Positions 1-10,673 are shown, numbered from the stretch's first letter. The stretch: 64,000 nucleotides of DNA from Photobacterium sp. TLY01 (GCF_021432065.1 NZ_CP090364.1:2866601-2930600), one strand, 5' to 3'. Notes: generated from the sequence alone by a model not told the origin. Program-made: numbers and translations.

Positions 1-841
1 GTGTCGGGTGTGCCGCGGGGGTGGTTTGCGCGACTGCCCATCCCAGCGCCAGTTCACTGGCCTGTCTGATGTGCTCCGGATTGATCTGATACCGGCTGTC
101 CCGGCAGGCCAGTTGCAAGGCTTTATCACACACCAGATTGATCTGGCGCGGAATGCCACCACAGACCCGTGCCAGTGTTTTCAGTGCCTGAGGCGAAAAG
201 AGCTGATGCGCGCAACCGACCTGATCAAGACGAAAACGGACATATGCCGCCACTTCCACTTCCGTTAAGGGCAACAGGTGATAGCGTGAGGTAATACGCT
301 GAGCCAGCTGGCGCAATCCCGGCTGCTGCAACAGTTGCTGCAGTTCGGGCTGACCGGCCAGCACCACTTTCAGCAATTTGCGCTGATCATTTTCCAGGTT
401 GGTCAGCAGACGCAGCTGTTCCAGCACATCCGGCAGCAGATGCTGCGCTTCGTCGACCAGCAGCAGGGTATGACGGCCAGCCTGATCATTGGTTTTCAGG
501 TGGGCATATAATCTGTCGGTTAAGATCTTATAACTGTCTTGCGGTGAAGCCGGCAGCCCTAATTCATCGCAGATACTTTCCAGCAGCTCATGTGCCGATA
601 AAGCAGGATTCAGGACCACAGCAACCTGAGTCTCCTCACCCAGTTTCGCTAACAAGGCGCGGAGCACTGTGGTTTTGCCGGTACCGACTTCGCCGGTCAG
701 CAAGCCAAAACCACCGCCATCCGTCAGTCCGGCAAGCATGTGATTCAACGCTTCACGGTGGCGGTCACTGAGATACAGAAATCGTGCACTGGGCACAATC
801 GAAAACGGGGCTTCGGTCAGGCCAAAAAATGCCTTGTACAT
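1..841 (-). CDS. gspA: ExeA/GspA-type AAA ATPase of the general secretion pathway (C-terminal part outside window)
   Basis: This reading frame is open from an ATG at 841 down to the window edge, so about 280 N-terminal residues are visible. It starts MYKAFFGLTEAPFSIVPS, the usual opening of the ExeA/GspA family. Walker A GEVGTGKTT lies at about residues 50-58 and Walker B LLLVDEAQ at about 126-133. GspA is an inner-membrane-associated ATPase that, with GspB, helps the type II secretion secretin insert through peptidoglycan. The membrane segment and periplasmic peptidoglycan-binding part expected after residue 280 lie outside the window. It is divergent from cca, as in Vibrio. A related ExeA-like ATPase such as MshM is the alternative, but the cca neighbour favours GspA. 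Confidence 0.85.
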   Translation of the reverse strand, partial: MYKAFFGLTEAPFSIVPSARFLYLSDRHREALNHMLAGLTDGGGFGLLTGEVGTGKTTVLRALLAKLGEETQVAVVLNPALSAHELLESICDELGLPASPQDSYKILTDRLYAHLKTNDQAGRHTLLLVDEAQHLLPDVLEQLRLLTNLENDQRKLLKVVLAGQPELQQLLQQPGLRQLAQRITSRYHLLPLTEVEVAAYVRFRLDQVGCAHQLFSPQALKTLARVCGGIPRQINLVCDKALQLACRDSRYQINPEHIRQASELALGWAVAQTTPAAHPT

Positions 842-943
842 GTCTTCGTCCGGGATGAAGTAAAATAACTGAGATACATTAGCGTTCGTGACACCGATTG
901 TATACCCTTCGGGGGCAAGACTGACAAAAGACGAGGAGTAAAG

Positions 944-2164
944 GTGGATATTTATCTGGTTGGCGGCGCAGTGAGGGACAAGCTGCTGGGATTGCCCGTG
1001 AAAGACAAAGACTGGGTGGTCGTCGGTACCACACCTCAGCACATGCTGGATCAGGGGTTCAGCCAGGTCGGTAGCGATTTTCCTGTCTTTTTGCACCCCA
1101 AAACCAAAGAAGAATACGCTCTGGCCCGCACCGAACGAAAATCGGGCAAAGGCTATACCGGCTTTGAATGCTATGCCGCCCCGGATGTCACGCTGGAACA
1201 GGATTTGATGCGGCGGGATCTGACCATCAACGCCATCGCCGAGGCGCAGGACGGTACACTGTTCGATCCGTATCAGGGTCAGCAGGATATTGAGAAACGC
1301 CAGCTGCGCCATGTCTCACAGGCATTTGTGGAAGATCCGCTGCGAGTCTTACGGGTTGCCCGCTTCGCGGCCCGTTTTGCGCCCCAAGGCTTCACCGTTG
1401 CACCGGAAACGCTGGCGCTGATGCAGGAAATGGTCGCAGACGGTGAACTGGAAGCCCTGACGCCCGAACGGGTGTGGCAGGAATGGGAGCGCGCCCTGCA
1501 TACCGAGCGCCCGGATATCTTCCTGACCGTGCTGCGCCAGTGCGGCGCGCTGGGCGTTGTGATGCCGGAGATCGACGCGCTGTTTGGCGTTCCGCAGCCC
1601 GAGAAGTGGCACCCGGAAATCGATACCGGTATCCACACCCTGATGGTGTCCTATCAGGCGGCCTTGCTAAGTGACGATCCGGTGATCCGTTTCTGTGCCC
1701 AGGTGCATGATCTGGGGAAAGCCTTGTCACCCAAAGCAGATCTGCCCAGCCATAAGCTGCACTGCCAGCTGGGGATGGATGTGATCCGTACCTTATGCCA
1801 GCGCCTGAGAGTGCCGAACCATTACCGTGATACCGCGCTGATGGTCTGTGCGCAGCACACCAAAGTGCACCGTGCACAAGAGATGCGCCCCGCCACCTTT
1901 ATCAGACTCTTTGATCAGATAGACGCCTGGCGAAAACCGGAGCGTGTTGAACAGCTGGCTATTTGTTGCCGGGCTGACATTCGCGGCCGGACCGGATTTG
2001 AAGACGATCCCTATCCGCAGGCCGATATTCTTCAGGATGTCTTTCGCGCTGTCCAGCGCGTCGAGGTCAAACCCATCATCGAGGCGGGTTATCAGGGCGC
2101 AGCCATCAAGGAACAACTGGCTATCCGGCGAACCGAGGCGGCGGCACAGGTACTGGGGCGTTAA
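944..2164 (+). CDS. cca: CCA-adding tRNA nucleotidyltransferase (multifunctional, HD domain)
   Basis: The enzyme adds and repairs the 3' CCA end of tRNAs using CTP and ATP. The class II nucleotidyltransferase head shows GGAVRD at residues 7-12, the metal-binding D21-x-D23 pair, and RRD at 90-92. An HD phosphohydrolase site (HD at 255-256) follows, so this is the long 406-residue form with added phosphatase/phosphodiesterase activity found in gammaproteobacteria. The start is a GTG at 944, preceded by a strong GAGGAG at about 934-939; no better ATG exists upstream. It is transcribed away from gspA and converges on uppP. Confidence 0.96.
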   Translation: MDIYLVGGAVRDKLLGLPVKDKDWVVVGTTPQHMLDQGFSQVGSDFPVFLHPKTKEEYALARTERKSGKGYTGFECYAAPDVTLEQDLMRRDLTINAIAEAQDGTLFDPYQGQQDIEKRQLRHVSQAFVEDPLRVLRVARFAARFAPQGFTVAPETLALMQEMVADGELEALTPERVWQEWERALHTERPDIFLTVLRQCGALGVVMPEIDALFGVPQPEKWHPEIDTGIHTLMVSYQAALLSDDPVIRFCAQVHDLGKALSPKADLPSHKLHCQLGMDVIRTLCQRLRVPNHYRDTALMVCAQHTKVHRAQEMRPATFIRLFDQIDAWRKPERVEQLAICCRADIRGRTGFEDDPYPQADILQDVFRAVQRVEVKPIIEAGYQGAAIKEQLAIRRTEAAAQVLGR

Positions 2165-2204
2165 AAAAGCGCTGAATCTCTGTGCATCATCTCAGCGCAC
2201 AAAA

Positions 2205-2230
2205 AAGCCGGAGCAAAGTCCGGCTTCCTT
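2205..2230. terminator. Rho-independent terminator between convergent cca and uppP
   Basis: An 8-bp perfect stem AAGCCGGA / TCCGGCTT (2205-2212 with 2219-2226) has a 6-nt loop. It is followed by a T-rich tract on the plus strand and preceded by six A residues, so it can serve both genes. A second inverted pair GCGCTGA / TCAGCGC (2169-2175 with 2192-2198) lies just after the cca stop. Confidence 0.85.
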
Positions 2231-2249
2231 TCATTTCGCTCTGGCTGAA

Positions 2250-3056
2250 TTACTGCTGGCTCAACAGCAGTGCGATCAGGCCGAAGCCCAGGACCAGCCG
2301 GTAAATCACAAACGGCAACATGCCAACCCGCGTCACCAGCTTCAGAAAGACATGGATACAGGCATAAGCACTGATGAACGACACCGCCAGACCAATGCCT
2401 AAGCCGCCAAAATCGATCGGGGCACTGCTCTCCACCAGCTTGGTGCCCAGATAGGTTCCGGCCAGCAGGATAATCGGGATCGACATCAGAAACGAAAAAC
2501 GCGCTGCCGCTTCGCGGGTAAAGCCGAGATACAGCGCAGCCGTCATGGTTGCTCCGGAACGTGACGTCCCGGGGATCATGGCCGCCGCCTGCGCCAGACC
2601 GATAAACAGTGAGCGCTTGGCATTGGCATCATACTCATCGCGGGTCTGGCTCGCACGGCGATCCACCCACCACAACAGCAAACCAAACACGATCGTGGTG
2701 ATGGCAATCACCCAGGCAGAGCGCAAGTACAACTCGACAATATCGGCCATAAAGAAGCCGAAGACACAGGCCGGAATCGTCGCCAGTACGATCATCCAGG
2801 CCAGAGAAGCTTCACGGCAGCGGTGACCTTTGAAGATAGACGCCAGCCAGGCCGACAGCAAAGACACCACTTCGCTACGAAAATACATCACAACCGCCGC
2901 CAGCGTCCCCACATGCACGGCCACATCAAAAGCCAAGCCCTGATCTTGCCAGCCAAAAACCTGCGACGGCAGGATCAGATGCGCCGAGCTGGAGATCGGC
3001 AAAAATTCAGTCAGCCCCTGGATCAATGCCAACATGAACGCTTCAAAATGACTCAT
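2250..3056 (-). CDS. uppP: Undecaprenyl-diphosphate phosphatase
   Basis: This integral membrane enzyme (BacA family) dephosphorylates undecaprenyl diphosphate to recycle the lipid carrier for peptidoglycan and O-antigen synthesis; overexpression gives bacitracin resistance. Both family signatures are present: [15 protein letters not shown] at residues 13-27, with the catalytic Glu17, and PGTSRSG at 162-168. The 268 residues form the expected multi-pass hydrophobic protein of usual length. It lies downstream of folB-folK on the same strand with a gap of about 90 bp, so it may be cotranscribed with them. Confidence 0.96.
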   Translation of the reverse strand: MSHFEAFMLALIQGLTEFLPISSSAHLILPSQVFGWQDQGLAFDVAVHVGTLAAVVMYFRSEVVSLLSAWLASIFKGHRCREASLAWMIVLATIPACVFGFFMADIVELYLRSAWVIAITTIVFGLLLWWVDRRASQTRDEYDANAKRSLFIGLAQAAAMIPGTSRSGATMTAALYLGFTREAAARFSFLMSIPIILLAGTYLGTKLVESSAPIDFGGLGIGLAVSFISAYACIHVFLKLVTRVGMLPFVIYRLVLGFGLIALLLSQQ

Positions 3057-3147
3057 GGTTTACCTTTAACTCTTCGAAAACAAATACGGGAAAGTGTATC
3101 GCCAGGAGGTTGACCCCTGATTTCCCAGACAGTTCAGTGGATTGCTG

Positions 3148-3639
3148 TCAAACTGTGTCAACATTCAGCGCAACCGGCCTCAGCACCTGCGGTTTGTCAA
3201 ATGCCTGCCAGATTTGCGCCACTGTGCGTCCATCGCCCGGGATCACCAGCTGCGGGTCCAGCTCATAGAGCGGCAACAAGACGAAAGCAAACTTGTAGAT
3301 ATCGGTACGGGGCAGCGCCGGGGCTTCAGAGCGAACCTGATCACCGAACAGCAACAAATCCAGATCCAGTGTTCTGTTCTGGTTTTTCACGGCATCCGGC
3401 TGCCGGCCGTACTGCACTTCCAGGGCTTTCAGCCGCTGCTGCAGGGCATCCAGCGACAAATCAGTCTCCAGTGCCACCACACAGTTGAAAAAGCCGGGGC
3501 CGTCAAAGCCAACCGGCTCCGCTTCAAAAATACGGGAGACACGGTACCGGTCACCTAACTGTTTCAGCTCAGCCACCGCCGCACGTACATAGTGCTCACG
3601 GTCAATATTACTGCCGATGCTGATGTAAACCTCAGTCAC
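3148..3639 (-). CDS. folK: 2-amino-4-hydroxy-6-hydroxymethyldihydropteridine diphosphokinase
   Basis: HPPK transfers pyrophosphate from ATP to 6-hydroxymethyl-dihydropterin, the step before dihydropteroate synthase in folate synthesis. The N-terminus VYISIGSNIDRE carries the GSN motif. The signature NRTLDLDLLLFG lies at about residues 88-99 and includes the Mg-binding D92 and D94. At 163 residues it is of normal size. Its start overlaps the end of folB by 8 bp, so the two pathway neighbours are translationally coupled. Confidence 0.93.
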   Translation of the reverse strand: MTEVYISIGSNIDREHYVRAAVAELKQLGDRYRVSRIFEAEPVGFDGPGFFNCVVALETDLSLDALQQRLKALEVQYGRQPDAVKNQNRTLDLDLLLFGDQVRSEAPALPRTDIYKFAFVLLPLYELDPQLVIPGDGRTVAQIWQAFDKPQVLRPVALNVDTV

Positions 3640-3988
3640 GGCGTCCCCGCTGAATCACCACACCGACACCGCGCGCATTCGGCACTGCGCCGGGTTTGGT
3701 CACTGTCACTTTGATCCAGGGGACATTGAAGCGCGTCATGATCAGGCTGGCAACTTCCTCTGCCACCCGCTCAACCAGCAGAAAGCGGCCCTGTTCGACA
3801 AACTCGGTCACCGTCTGACTGACAGCGGCGTAATCGAGTGCCAGTGACACATCATCGGCCAGCGCTGCGGGCTGATTGTCATGGGCCATTTCCAGGTCCA
3901 GCACCAGTTTCTGCTTAATTTCCTGCTCCCAGTCATACACCCCGATAGAGGCGATAACGTCAAGATGTTCGATAAATACTGAATCCAT
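3632..3988 (-). CDS. folB: Dihydroneopterin aldolase
   Basis: FolB cleaves dihydroneopterin to 6-hydroxymethyl-dihydropterin and glycolaldehyde, supplying the substrate of the adjacent FolK. The 118-residue protein begins MDSVFIEHLDVIASIGVYDW. The IGVYDWE segment carries the conserved Glu of the family, and a basic VTVTKPGAVPNARGVGV stretch lies near the C-terminus. It is the first gene of the minus-strand folB-folK-(uppP) group and diverges from plsY across about 290 bp, in which I see no clear -10/-35 pair. Confidence 0.93.
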   Translation of the reverse strand: MDSVFIEHLDVIASIGVYDWEQEIKQKLVLDLEMAHDNQPAALADDVSLALDYAAVSQTVTEFVEQGRFLLVERVAEEVASLIMTRFNVPWIKVTVTKPGAVPNARGVGVVIQRGRRD

Positions 3989-4280
3989 GTTCCATCGCTA
4001 ATTTTGTGTAGAGGTCGGATACCCAATGTGAGCAAAAGTGCGTATTATCGGGACGAGTTCATCATTTTGATGACAGAAAACAGGTTCCCAGCGTTTCAAA
4101 CACGCCAGACGCCTGAAAGTGGATGCACTATACCACAGCTGTTATGCATAATGTCATCAGACGTGGGTGCCGAAAAAGCACATTTTTACCACTTACATCA
4201 CACCCTAAAAGGCTAAGGCGTACGGGCTCATCAACACCCACTCCCTATGACATCTACGTCAGGGGTAAACTGGAGATGCT

Positions 4281-4889
4281 ATGACACCATTGGTGCTGCT
4301 GATCATTATCGCTGCTTACCTGCTGGGCTCAGTTTCCAGTGCGGTATTGATTTGCCGCCTGTTCCGCCTGCCCGATCCCAGAGACAGCGGTTCAGGCAAT
4401 CCCGGGGCAACCAATGTCCTGCGTATCGGCGGCCGGGGTGCCGCGGCACTGGTGCTGGTGTGCGATATCCTCAAAGGCATGCTGCCGGTCTGGGTCAGCT
4501 ATTTTCTGGGCATTAATCCCTTTTTACTGGGGATCATTGGTATTGCCGCCTGTCTGGGCCATATTTACCCGCTGTTTTTCCACTTTCGTGGCGGGAAAGG
4601 CGTGGCAACGGCCCTGGGTGCGCTGGCACCGATTGGCTGGGATTTAAGCGGAATGCTGATTGCAACCTGGCTGGTGGTCGCGGTACTGTGCGGCTATTCT
4701 TCCCTGGCATCCATGATCACCGCACTGATTGCGCCCATGTTTACCTGGTGGGTGAAACCTCAGTACACCATGCCGGTGGCGATGCTGTCGTGCCTGATCA
4801 TCCTGCGCCATCACGAGAATGTCCGCCGCTTGCTGGATGGCAAAGAATATAAAATCTGGCATAAATTTAACCGCCAGTCGAAACCCTGA
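4281..4889 (+). CDS. plsY: Acyl-phosphate:glycerol-3-phosphate acyltransferase
   Basis: PlsY transfers the acyl chain from acyl-phosphate to glycerol-3-phosphate at the inner membrane, the first committed step of phospholipid synthesis. The protein has 202 residues and about five hydrophobic helices. It carries the conserved GSGNPGATN loop at residues 37-45, the later GGKGVAT motif (about residues 104-110) and a hydrophilic C-terminus. A GGAG at 4271-4274 precedes the ATG at 4281. It diverges from folB and converges on tsaD, as in Vibrio. Confidence 0.95.
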   Translation: MTPLVLLIIIAAYLLGSVSSAVLICRLFRLPDPRDSGSGNPGATNVLRIGGRGAAALVLVCDILKGMLPVWVSYFLGINPFLLGIIGIAACLGHIYPLFFHFRGGKGVATALGALAPIGWDLSGMLIATWLVVAVLCGYSSLASMITALIAPMFTWWVKPQYTMPVAMLSCLIILRHHENVRRLLDGKEYKIWHKFNRQSKP

Positions 4890-4946
4890 TTCGTCCTGGC
4901 GGTTCAGTGTTATCTGGTGCTCTTGGCCTGACCGGCGTACGCCGCC

Positions 4947-5963
4947 TCAGCGCAGGGGCTTGAGGGTATCAATCGGCCAGCGCGGATGGGCTTTGACACT
5001 CAGATCCATGATTTCCTGATTTTTCAGGCGCTGCATGCCCGCATAAGCAATCATGGCGCCGTTATCGGTACAGAACTCAGTTCGCGGATAAAAGACTTCA
5101 CCGCCCAGTTTTTCCATCAGGGCAGCCAGCTCAGCACGCAGGTGCTTGTTGGCACTCACCCCGCCCGCAATCACCAGACGCTTGAATCCGGTTTCTTTCA
5201 GGGCACGCTTACATTTAATCGCCAGCGTGTCGACCACGGCTTCCTGAAACGCATAAGCAATGTCAGCCCGGGTCTGCTCATCATCCTCGTTGCCACGAAT
5301 CGTATTGGCGGCAAAGGTTTTCAGGCCGGAGAAGCTGAAATCCATCCCCGGACGGTCCGTCATCGGACGCGGGAAGGTAAAGCGCCCAGCCGTGCCTTGA
5401 TCGGCCAGTTTTGATAACAGCGGCCCGCCGGGATAATCCAGCCCCATCAGTTTGGCGGTTTTATCAAAGGCTTCGCCGGCAGCATCGTCAATCGACTCGC
5501 CCAGAATCCGGTATTCTCCAATACCCTTCACTTCCACCATCATGGTATGACCGCCGGAGACCAGCAGCGCCACAAACGGAAATTCAGGTGGGTTGTCTTC
5601 CAGCATCGGCGCCAGCAAATGGCCTTCCATATGATGCACCGCCACCGCAGGCAGGTTCCAGGCATAGGCCAGACTGCGGCCTATGGTCGCGCCCACTAAC
5701 AAAGCGCCGACCAGGCCCGGTCCGGCGGTATAAGCCACGCCATCCAGATCCGCCGGGGTTAAACCGGCATCGGCCAGCGCCTGCTTAATCAGCGGGATGG
5801 TTTTTTTGACATGATCCCGTGAGGCCAGCTCAGGTACGACACCACCATAATCGGCATGCAGCTTCACTTGGCTGTACAACTCATGAGCCAGCAGGCCTTT
5901 CTCATCATCGTAAATCGCCACGCCTGTTTCATCACAGGACGTTTCGATGCCCAGGATACGCAT
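4947..5963 (-). CDS. tsaD: tRNA N6-threonylcarbamoyladenosine transferase subunit TsaD
   Basis: TsaD (formerly Gcp/YgjD) transfers the threonylcarbamoyl group to A37 of ANN-decoding tRNAs, working with TsaB, TsaC and TsaE. The ASKHA ATPase fold is marked by the N-terminal [10 protein letters not shown]. The metal-binding HHMEGH puts His111 and His115 in place. VSGGHTMMV and the C-terminal [11 protein letters not shown] motif follow. At 338 residues it has normal length. It is divergent from rpsU, the classical arrangement beside the macromolecular-synthesis operon. Confidence 0.97.
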   Translation of the reverse strand: MRILGIETSCDETGVAIYDDEKGLLAHELYSQVKLHADYGGVVPELASRDHVKKTIPLIKQALADAGLTPADLDGVAYTAGPGLVGALLVGATIGRSLAYAWNLPAVAVHHMEGHLLAPMLEDNPPEFPFVALLVSGGHTMMVEVKGIGEYRILGESIDDAAGEAFDKTAKLMGLDYPGGPLLSKLADQGTAGRFTFPRPMTDRPGMDFSFSGLKTFAANTIRGNEDDEQTRADIAYAFQEAVVDTLAIKCKRALKETGFKRLVIAGGVSANKHLRAELAALMEKLGGEVFYPRTEFCTDNGAMIAYAGMQRLKNQEIMDLSVKAHPRWPIDTLKPLR

Positions 5964-6075
5964 ATCAACCTCTATCTTATATACTTACACACTGAAAGCC
6001 GAAGCCGGTGCGGAACGTCGGAGGGGCATGTTACCGCTGTTGACAGAATTTCACCAGTTCTGACTTGCAGAATGC

Positions 6076-6105
6076 TTTACAAATGACCCCGGATCAGATT
6101 AGAAT
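6076..6105 (+). promoter_or_regulatory. Predicted sigma-70 promoter for the rpsU-yqeY-dnaG-rpoD operon
   Basis: TTTACA (6076-6081) and TAGAAT (6100-6105) match the -35 and -10 consensus at five of six positions each, with an 18-bp spacer. Transcription would start near 6112, about 65 nt before rpsU. This is prediction only. Confidence 0.55.
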
Positions 6106-6177
6106 TTCGCACCATTTTTAATCAGCTGATAATTTTGATCATCAGCGTTAATCGAATCACTCTGAGGTGAGTATTAC

Positions 6178-6393
6178 ATGCCAGTAGTCAAAGTACGTGA
6201 AAACGAACCGTTCGACGTAGCTCTACGTCGTTTTAAGCGCTCTTGCGAAAAAGCAGGTATCCTTTCTGAAGTTCGCCGTCGTGAGCACTTCGAAAAGCCA
6301 ACAACTGTACGTAAGCGCGCTAAAGCAGCGGCAGTTAAGCGTCACCTGAAAAAATTGGCTCGCGAAAACGCACGTCGCGTTCGTCTGTACTAA
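6178..6393 (+). CDS. rpsU: 30S ribosomal protein S21
   Basis: S21 is a small basic protein of the 30S subunit needed for normal initiation on natural mRNAs. The 71-residue product begins [20 protein letters not shown] and ends with a highly basic tail, in the family's usual length. A strong GAGGTGAG lies just before the ATG. It is the first gene of the macromolecular-synthesis operon. A 24-bp gap leads to yqeY. Confidence 0.98.
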   Translation: MPVVKVRENEPFDVALRRFKRSCEKAGILSEVRRREHFEKPTTVRKRAKAAAVKRHLKKLARENARRVRLY

Positions 6394-6417
6394 TTTACAG
6401 AGAACAAGGACAGCGTA

Positions 6418-6861
6418 ATGGCCCTGATCGAAAGTATTAAGAACGAACAAAAAGCAGCCATGAAGGCGAAGGATAAAGCTCGCCTGGGTGCTATCCGTCT
6501 TGTTCTTGCTGCCATCAAACAACGTGAAGTCGACGAGAAGATCACTCTGACCGACGACGACATCGTGGCAGTACTGACGAAAATGGTAAAACAGCGTCGT
6601 GACTCTGTGGCTCAGTATGAAGCTGCAGGCCGTCAGGATCTGGCCGATGTCGAGCTTGCTGAAATTACCGTACTGGAAGAATTTATGCCTCAGCCGCTGA
6701 GCGACGACGAAGTTGCCGCTCTGCTGGAAGATGCAATCGCCAGCACGGGTGCCAGTTCAATGCAGGACATGGGTAAACTGATGGCTGTGCTCAAACCACA
6801 GCTGCAGGGCCGCGCCGATATGGGGAAAGTTAGCCAACTGGTCAAAGCCAAACTCGGCTAA
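6418..6861 (+). CDS. yqeY: GatB/YqeY domain protein
   Basis: The 147-residue protein matches the YqeY family, which resembles the C-terminal tRNA-binding domain of GatB; its exact role is not settled. Typical features are the opening MALIESIKNEQKAAMKAKD, the central EFMPQPLSDDEV and the C-terminal MGKLMAVLKPQLQGRADMG. The gene sits between rpsU and dnaG, as in Vibrio and Pseudomonas, whereas E. coli lacks it there. A role linked to tRNA or aminoacylation is inference only. Confidence 0.92.
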   Translation: MALIESIKNEQKAAMKAKDKARLGAIRLVLAAIKQREVDEKITLTDDDIVAVLTKMVKQRRDSVAQYEAAGRQDLADVELAEITVLEEFMPQPLSDDEVAALLEDAIASTGASSMQDMGKLMAVLKPQLQGRADMGKVSQLVKAKLG

Positions 6862-6881
6862 AACTGCCCCAACTCTACAGC

Positions 6882-6920
6882 AAGCCGTGCTATCCTCTCG
6901 GGAATGCGCGGCTTGTTTGT
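6882..6920 (+). terminator. Internal (attenuating) terminator-like hairpin between yqeY and dnaG
   Basis: AAGCCGTGC (6882-6890) pairs with GCGCGGCTT (6906-6914) in a 9-bp stem with one G-U pair and a 15-nt loop, followed by GTTTGT. In E. coli a partial terminator before dnaG keeps primase levels low; this hairpin could do the same job. The weak U tract suggests partial readthrough. Confidence 0.6.
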
Positions 6921-6956
6921 ATCTCTTCCCAGTTAATTTCAGGTAACACTCATTGT

Positions 6957-8714
6957 ATGGCAGGAAAGATCCCTCGTTCATTCATCGATGACCTCATCTC
7001 ACGGCATGACATAGTCGATGTAATTGATGCGCGGGTGAAACTCAAAAAGCAAGGCAAGAACTACGGTGCCTGCTGCCCTTTCCACAATGAGAAAACCCCG
7101 TCTTTTTCTGTCAGTCCCGACAAACAGTTCTACTATTGCTTTGGGTGCGGTGCGAAAGGCAACGTGCTTGATTTTGTGATGGAGTTCGACCGGCTGGACT
7201 TTGTCGATGCTGTTGAAGAACTGGCATCACAGCTGGGCCTTGAAATTCCGCGCGAACAAGACAGCAGCGGCCAGAGCGCCGCCAAGCGACAGGAAAAACA
7301 AAGCCTTTATGACCTCATGGGTCAGGTCGCCCAATATTATCAGTCGCTGTTGCGTCAGAACGATGCGCAGGTCGCCATTAATTACCTGAAAGGCCGCGGG
7401 CTGTCGGGCGAGATCGTCAAACAGTTCGGCATCGGCTATGTGCCTGATCAATGGGATCTGGTGCGCAGCCGTTTTGGCCGCAATGAACACGCGCAGCAAG
7501 ATTTAGTCAGCGCCGGCATGCTGATCGAAAACGAACAAGGCCGACGCTATGACCGTTTCCGTGGCCGGATTATGTTTCCGATCCACGACCGCCGCGGCCG
7601 GGTGATCGGATTTGGTGGCCGGGTACTGGGTGAAGGCACGCCTAAGTATCTCAACTCACCGGAAACACCGATTTTTCACAAAGGCCGCGAGCTCTACGGT
7701 TTGTATCAGGTGATGCAAACTTACCGGGAACCAGAACGTGTTCTGGTCGTCGAAGGTTATATGGACGTGGTCGCCCTGGCGCAATACGGCGTCGACTATG
7801 CCGTCGCCTCGCTGGGCACCTCGACCACAGGGGAGCACATTCAGACCCTGTTCCGGCAAACCGGTACCGTGGTGTGCTGTTATGACGGCGACCGCGCCGG
7901 TCGTGATGCCGCCTGGCGGGCGATGGAACAGGCGCTGCCGTATCTCAGTGACGGCCGCCAACTGAAATTCATGTTCCTGCCCGATGGCGAAGACCCGGAC
8001 AGTTATGTGCGCCAGTACGGTAAAGAAGCGTTCGAGCAGGCGATCACCCAGGCGATGACCCTGTCTGATTTCCTGTTCACCACCCTGCTGCAGCAAGTGG
8101 ACACCAGCAGCCGGGAAGGCAAAGCCAAGCTCAGCACCCTGGCGGTGCCGCTGATTGATAAAGTGCCGGGCGGCACCCTGAGACTATACTTACGGAAAGT
8201 TTTAGGACAAAAACTCGGTCTTCCTGATGAAGAACAGCTCAAACAGCTGATCAGCGAACACGGAGACAACAAGCCGGTCAGAACGGCTCAGCCCGCGATT
8301 AAACGTACGCCGATGCGCATCGCAATTGCGCTGCTGCTGCAAAACCCGGGCTTTGCCAATGAATTGGGCTTAAACACCCAGGATTTCGCCGGCACAGAGC
8401 TGGCTGGCTTAAAATTATTACTGACAATAGTTGATAAATGTCGACTTCATCCCAATATCACAACTGGACAGTTGCTTGAAGATTGGCGTGAGACCGAGCA
8501 AGCCTCAATGATGGCCCGTTTGGCCAGCTGGGACATACCGCTCGGCAGCGATGAAGACAGTTTACATACTGTATTTTTTGACGCGATGGATAAAGTTATC
8601 GATCAATGCGTCACACAACAAATTGAGAAGTTGCAGGCTAAATCGAACACCGTCGGCTTATCAGTCGAAGAGAAGCGGGAGCTTCAGCTATTGCTGTTAA
8701 ATCGCCCCGTCTAA
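6957..8714 (+). CDS. dnaG: DNA primase
   Basis: DnaG makes the RNA primers for replication. The N-terminal zinc-binding domain shows C40, H43, C61 and C64 (CCPFH ... CFGCG). The central TOPRIM catalytic region carries Glu266 in VVEGYMD and the metal-binding Asp310 and Asp312 in CCYDGDRAG. The C-terminal helicase-binding domain, expected to contact DnaB, fills the rest of the 585 residues. The ATG at 6957 has a modest AGGTAACA upstream. It is the third gene of the rpsU operon and comes after an attenuating hairpin, consistent with low expression. Confidence 0.98.
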   Translation: MAGKIPRSFIDDLISRHDIVDVIDARVKLKKQGKNYGACCPFHNEKTPSFSVSPDKQFYYCFGCGAKGNVLDFVMEFDRLDFVDAVEELASQLGLEIPREQDSSGQSAAKRQEKQSLYDLMGQVAQYYQSLLRQNDAQVAINYLKGRGLSGEIVKQFGIGYVPDQWDLVRSRFGRNEHAQQDLVSAGMLIENEQGRRYDRFRGRIMFPIHDRRGRVIGFGGRVLGEGTPKYLNSPETPIFHKGRELYGLYQVMQTYREPERVLVVEGYMDVVALAQYGVDYAVASLGTSTTGEHIQTLFRQTGTVVCCYDGDRAGRDAAWRAMEQALPYLSDGRQLKFMFLPDGEDPDSYVRQYGKEAFEQAITQAMTLSDFLFTTLLQQVDTSSREGKAKLSTLAVPLIDKVPGGTLRLYLRKVLGQKLGLPDEEQLKQLISEHGDNKPVRTAQPAIKRTPMRIAIALLLQNPGFANELGLNTQDFAGTELAGLKLLLTIVDKCRLHPNITTGQLLEDWRETEQASMMARLASWDIPLGSDEDSLHTVFFDAMDKVIDQCVTQQIEKLQAKSNTVGLSVEEKRELQLLLLNRPV

Positions 8715-8806
8715 AAAGTAGTCAACAATTCTGACATTTGTTATAATTACTGGTTTGCATTTCTGCATCCTTTTTTCTCACTCAGACCCTAAGTTGGATA
8801 TCGTCT

Positions 8807-10651
8807 ATGGAGCAAAATCCGCAGTCACAGCTAAAGTTGCTTGTTGCCAAAGGCAAAGAGCAAGGTTATCTGACCTATGCCGAAGTTAATGACCACCTGC
8901 CAGAAGACATTGTTGACTCTGATCAGGTTGAAGACATTATTCAGATGATCAACGACATGGGTATTAAGGTGGTGGAAACCGCCCCTGATGCCGATGAACT
9001 CATGATGACTGAAGATAATGCCGATGAAGACGCCATTGAAGCGGCGGCGCAGGCATTATCGAGCGTAGAAAGCGAAATCGGCCGTACCACGGACCCGGTT
9101 CGTATGTACATGCGCGAAATGGGTACAGTTGAGCTGTTGACCCGCGAAGGCGAAATCGACATCGCGAAACGCATCGAAGATGGTATCAATCAGGTTCAGT
9201 GTTCTGTTGCTGAGTACCCGTCAGCTATCTCTCATCTGCTTGAGCAGTTTGACAAAGTAGAAGCAGAAGAACTGCGTCTGACTGATATCATTTCAGGCTT
9301 TGTGGATCCGAACGAAGAAGAGACGTCTGCGCCAACGGCGACACACATCGGTTCTGAGTTAAGTGAAACCGATCTTGAAGATGAAGACAAAGATCTTGAA
9401 GACGATGACGACGATTCAGACACCGAAGAAGACGACGGCAGCATCGATCCGGAAGTGGCACGTGAGAAGTTCAAAGAACTGCGTGTCTCTTACGAAAATA
9501 TGGCCAAAGCCATCAGCACCAATGGCCGCCATCACCCGGAGACTGAAGTCGCGATTGCTGAGCTGTCTGAAGTGTTCAAACAGTTCCGTCTGATCCCGAA
9601 ACAGTTTGACCGTCTGGTCAGCTCACTGCGTGATTCCATGGATAAGGTGCGTACCAATGAGCGCCTGATCATGCGCATGTGTGTCGACAACAGCAAAATG
9701 CCGAAGAAGACCTTCGTCCAGCTGTTCAGCGGTAATGAATCTTCTTCTGCGTGGATCGATGAAGCACTGAACTCAGGCAAACCGTATGCCGAGCGCCTGA
9801 AAAACTACGAAGAAGATCTGCGTCGTGCCTCGCTGAAGCTGCGCATCCTGGAAGATGAAACCGGCCTGTCAATTGAGCGTATCAAAGACATCAGCCGCCG
9901 TATGTCGATTGGTGAAGCCAAAGCACGCCGCGCCAAGAAAGAAATGGTTGAGGCCAACCTGCGTCTGGTGATTTCGATTGCTAAGAAATACACCAACCGT
10001 GGCCTGCAATTCCTGGATCTGATCCAGGAAGGGAACATCGGTCTGATGAAAGCGGTCGATAAGTTTGAATACCGTCGTGGTTACAAGTTCTCGACGTACG
10101 CCACCTGGTGGATCCGTCAGGCAATCACCCGTTCAATCGCCGACCAGGCACGGACGATTCGTATCCCTGTGCACATGATTGAAACCATCAACAAACTGAA
10201 CCGTATCTCTCGTCAGATGCTTCAGGAGATGGGCCGTGAACCACTGCCGGAAGAACTGGCTGAACGCATGCAAATGCCGGAAGACAAGATCCGTAAAGTG
10301 CTGAAGATTGCCAAAGAGCCAATCTCAATGGAAACCCCAATCGGTGATGATGAAGATTCACATCTGGGTGATTTCATTGAAGATACCACGCTGCAGCTGC
10401 CAATGGATTCTGCCACGGCAACCAACCTGCGTGCGGCCACCAACGAAGTCCTGGCTGGCCTGACGCCGCGTGAAGCCAAGGTTCTGCGGATGCGTTTTGG
10501 TATCGACATGAATACCGACCATACACTGGAAGAAGTGGGCAAACAGTTTGACGTAACCCGTGAGCGTATCCGTCAGATCGAAGCCAAAGCCCTGCGTAAA
10601 CTGCGCCACCCAAGCCGTTCCGACGTGCTGCGCAGCTTCCTGGACGAGTAA
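8807..10651 (+). CDS. rpoD: RNA polymerase primary sigma factor sigma-70
   Basis: RpoD directs core RNA polymerase to housekeeping promoters. The 614-residue protein has region 1.1 at the N-terminus and a long acidic run around residues 190-225 within the non-conserved region. The region 2 signature [20 protein letters not shown] is present, as is the region 4.2 helix [19 protein letters not shown] that binds the -35 element. The start at 8807 gives the usual [20 protein letters not shown]. It closes the operon and is followed by a strong terminator. The 92-bp gap after dnaG could hold an internal promoter, but I see no convincing one. Confidence 0.98.
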   Translation: MEQNPQSQLKLLVAKGKEQGYLTYAEVNDHLPEDIVDSDQVEDIIQMINDMGIKVVETAPDADELMMTEDNADEDAIEAAAQALSSVESEIGRTTDPVRMYMREMGTVELLTREGEIDIAKRIEDGINQVQCSVAEYPSAISHLLEQFDKVEAEELRLTDIISGFVDPNEEETSAPTATHIGSELSETDLEDEDKDLEDDDDDSDTEEDDGSIDPEVAREKFKELRVSYENMAKAISTNGRHHPETEVAIAELSEVFKQFRLIPKQFDRLVSSLRDSMDKVRTNERLIMRMCVDNSKMPKKTFVQLFSGNESSSAWIDEALNSGKPYAERLKNYEEDLRRASLKLRILEDETGLSIERIKDISRRMSIGEAKARRAKKEMVEANLRLVISIAKKYTNRGLQFLDLIQEGNIGLMKAVDKFEYRRGYKFSTYATWWIRQAITRSIADQARTIRIPVHMIETINKLNRISRQMLQEMGREPLPEELAERMQMPEDKIRKVLKIAKEPISMETPIGDDEDSHLGDFIEDTTLQLPMDSATATNLRAATNEVLAGLTPREAKVLRMRFGIDMNTDHTLEEVGKQFDVTRERIRQIEAKALRKLRHPSRSDVLRSFLDE

Positions 10652-10673
10652 GCCACTCACCTAACACCACACC

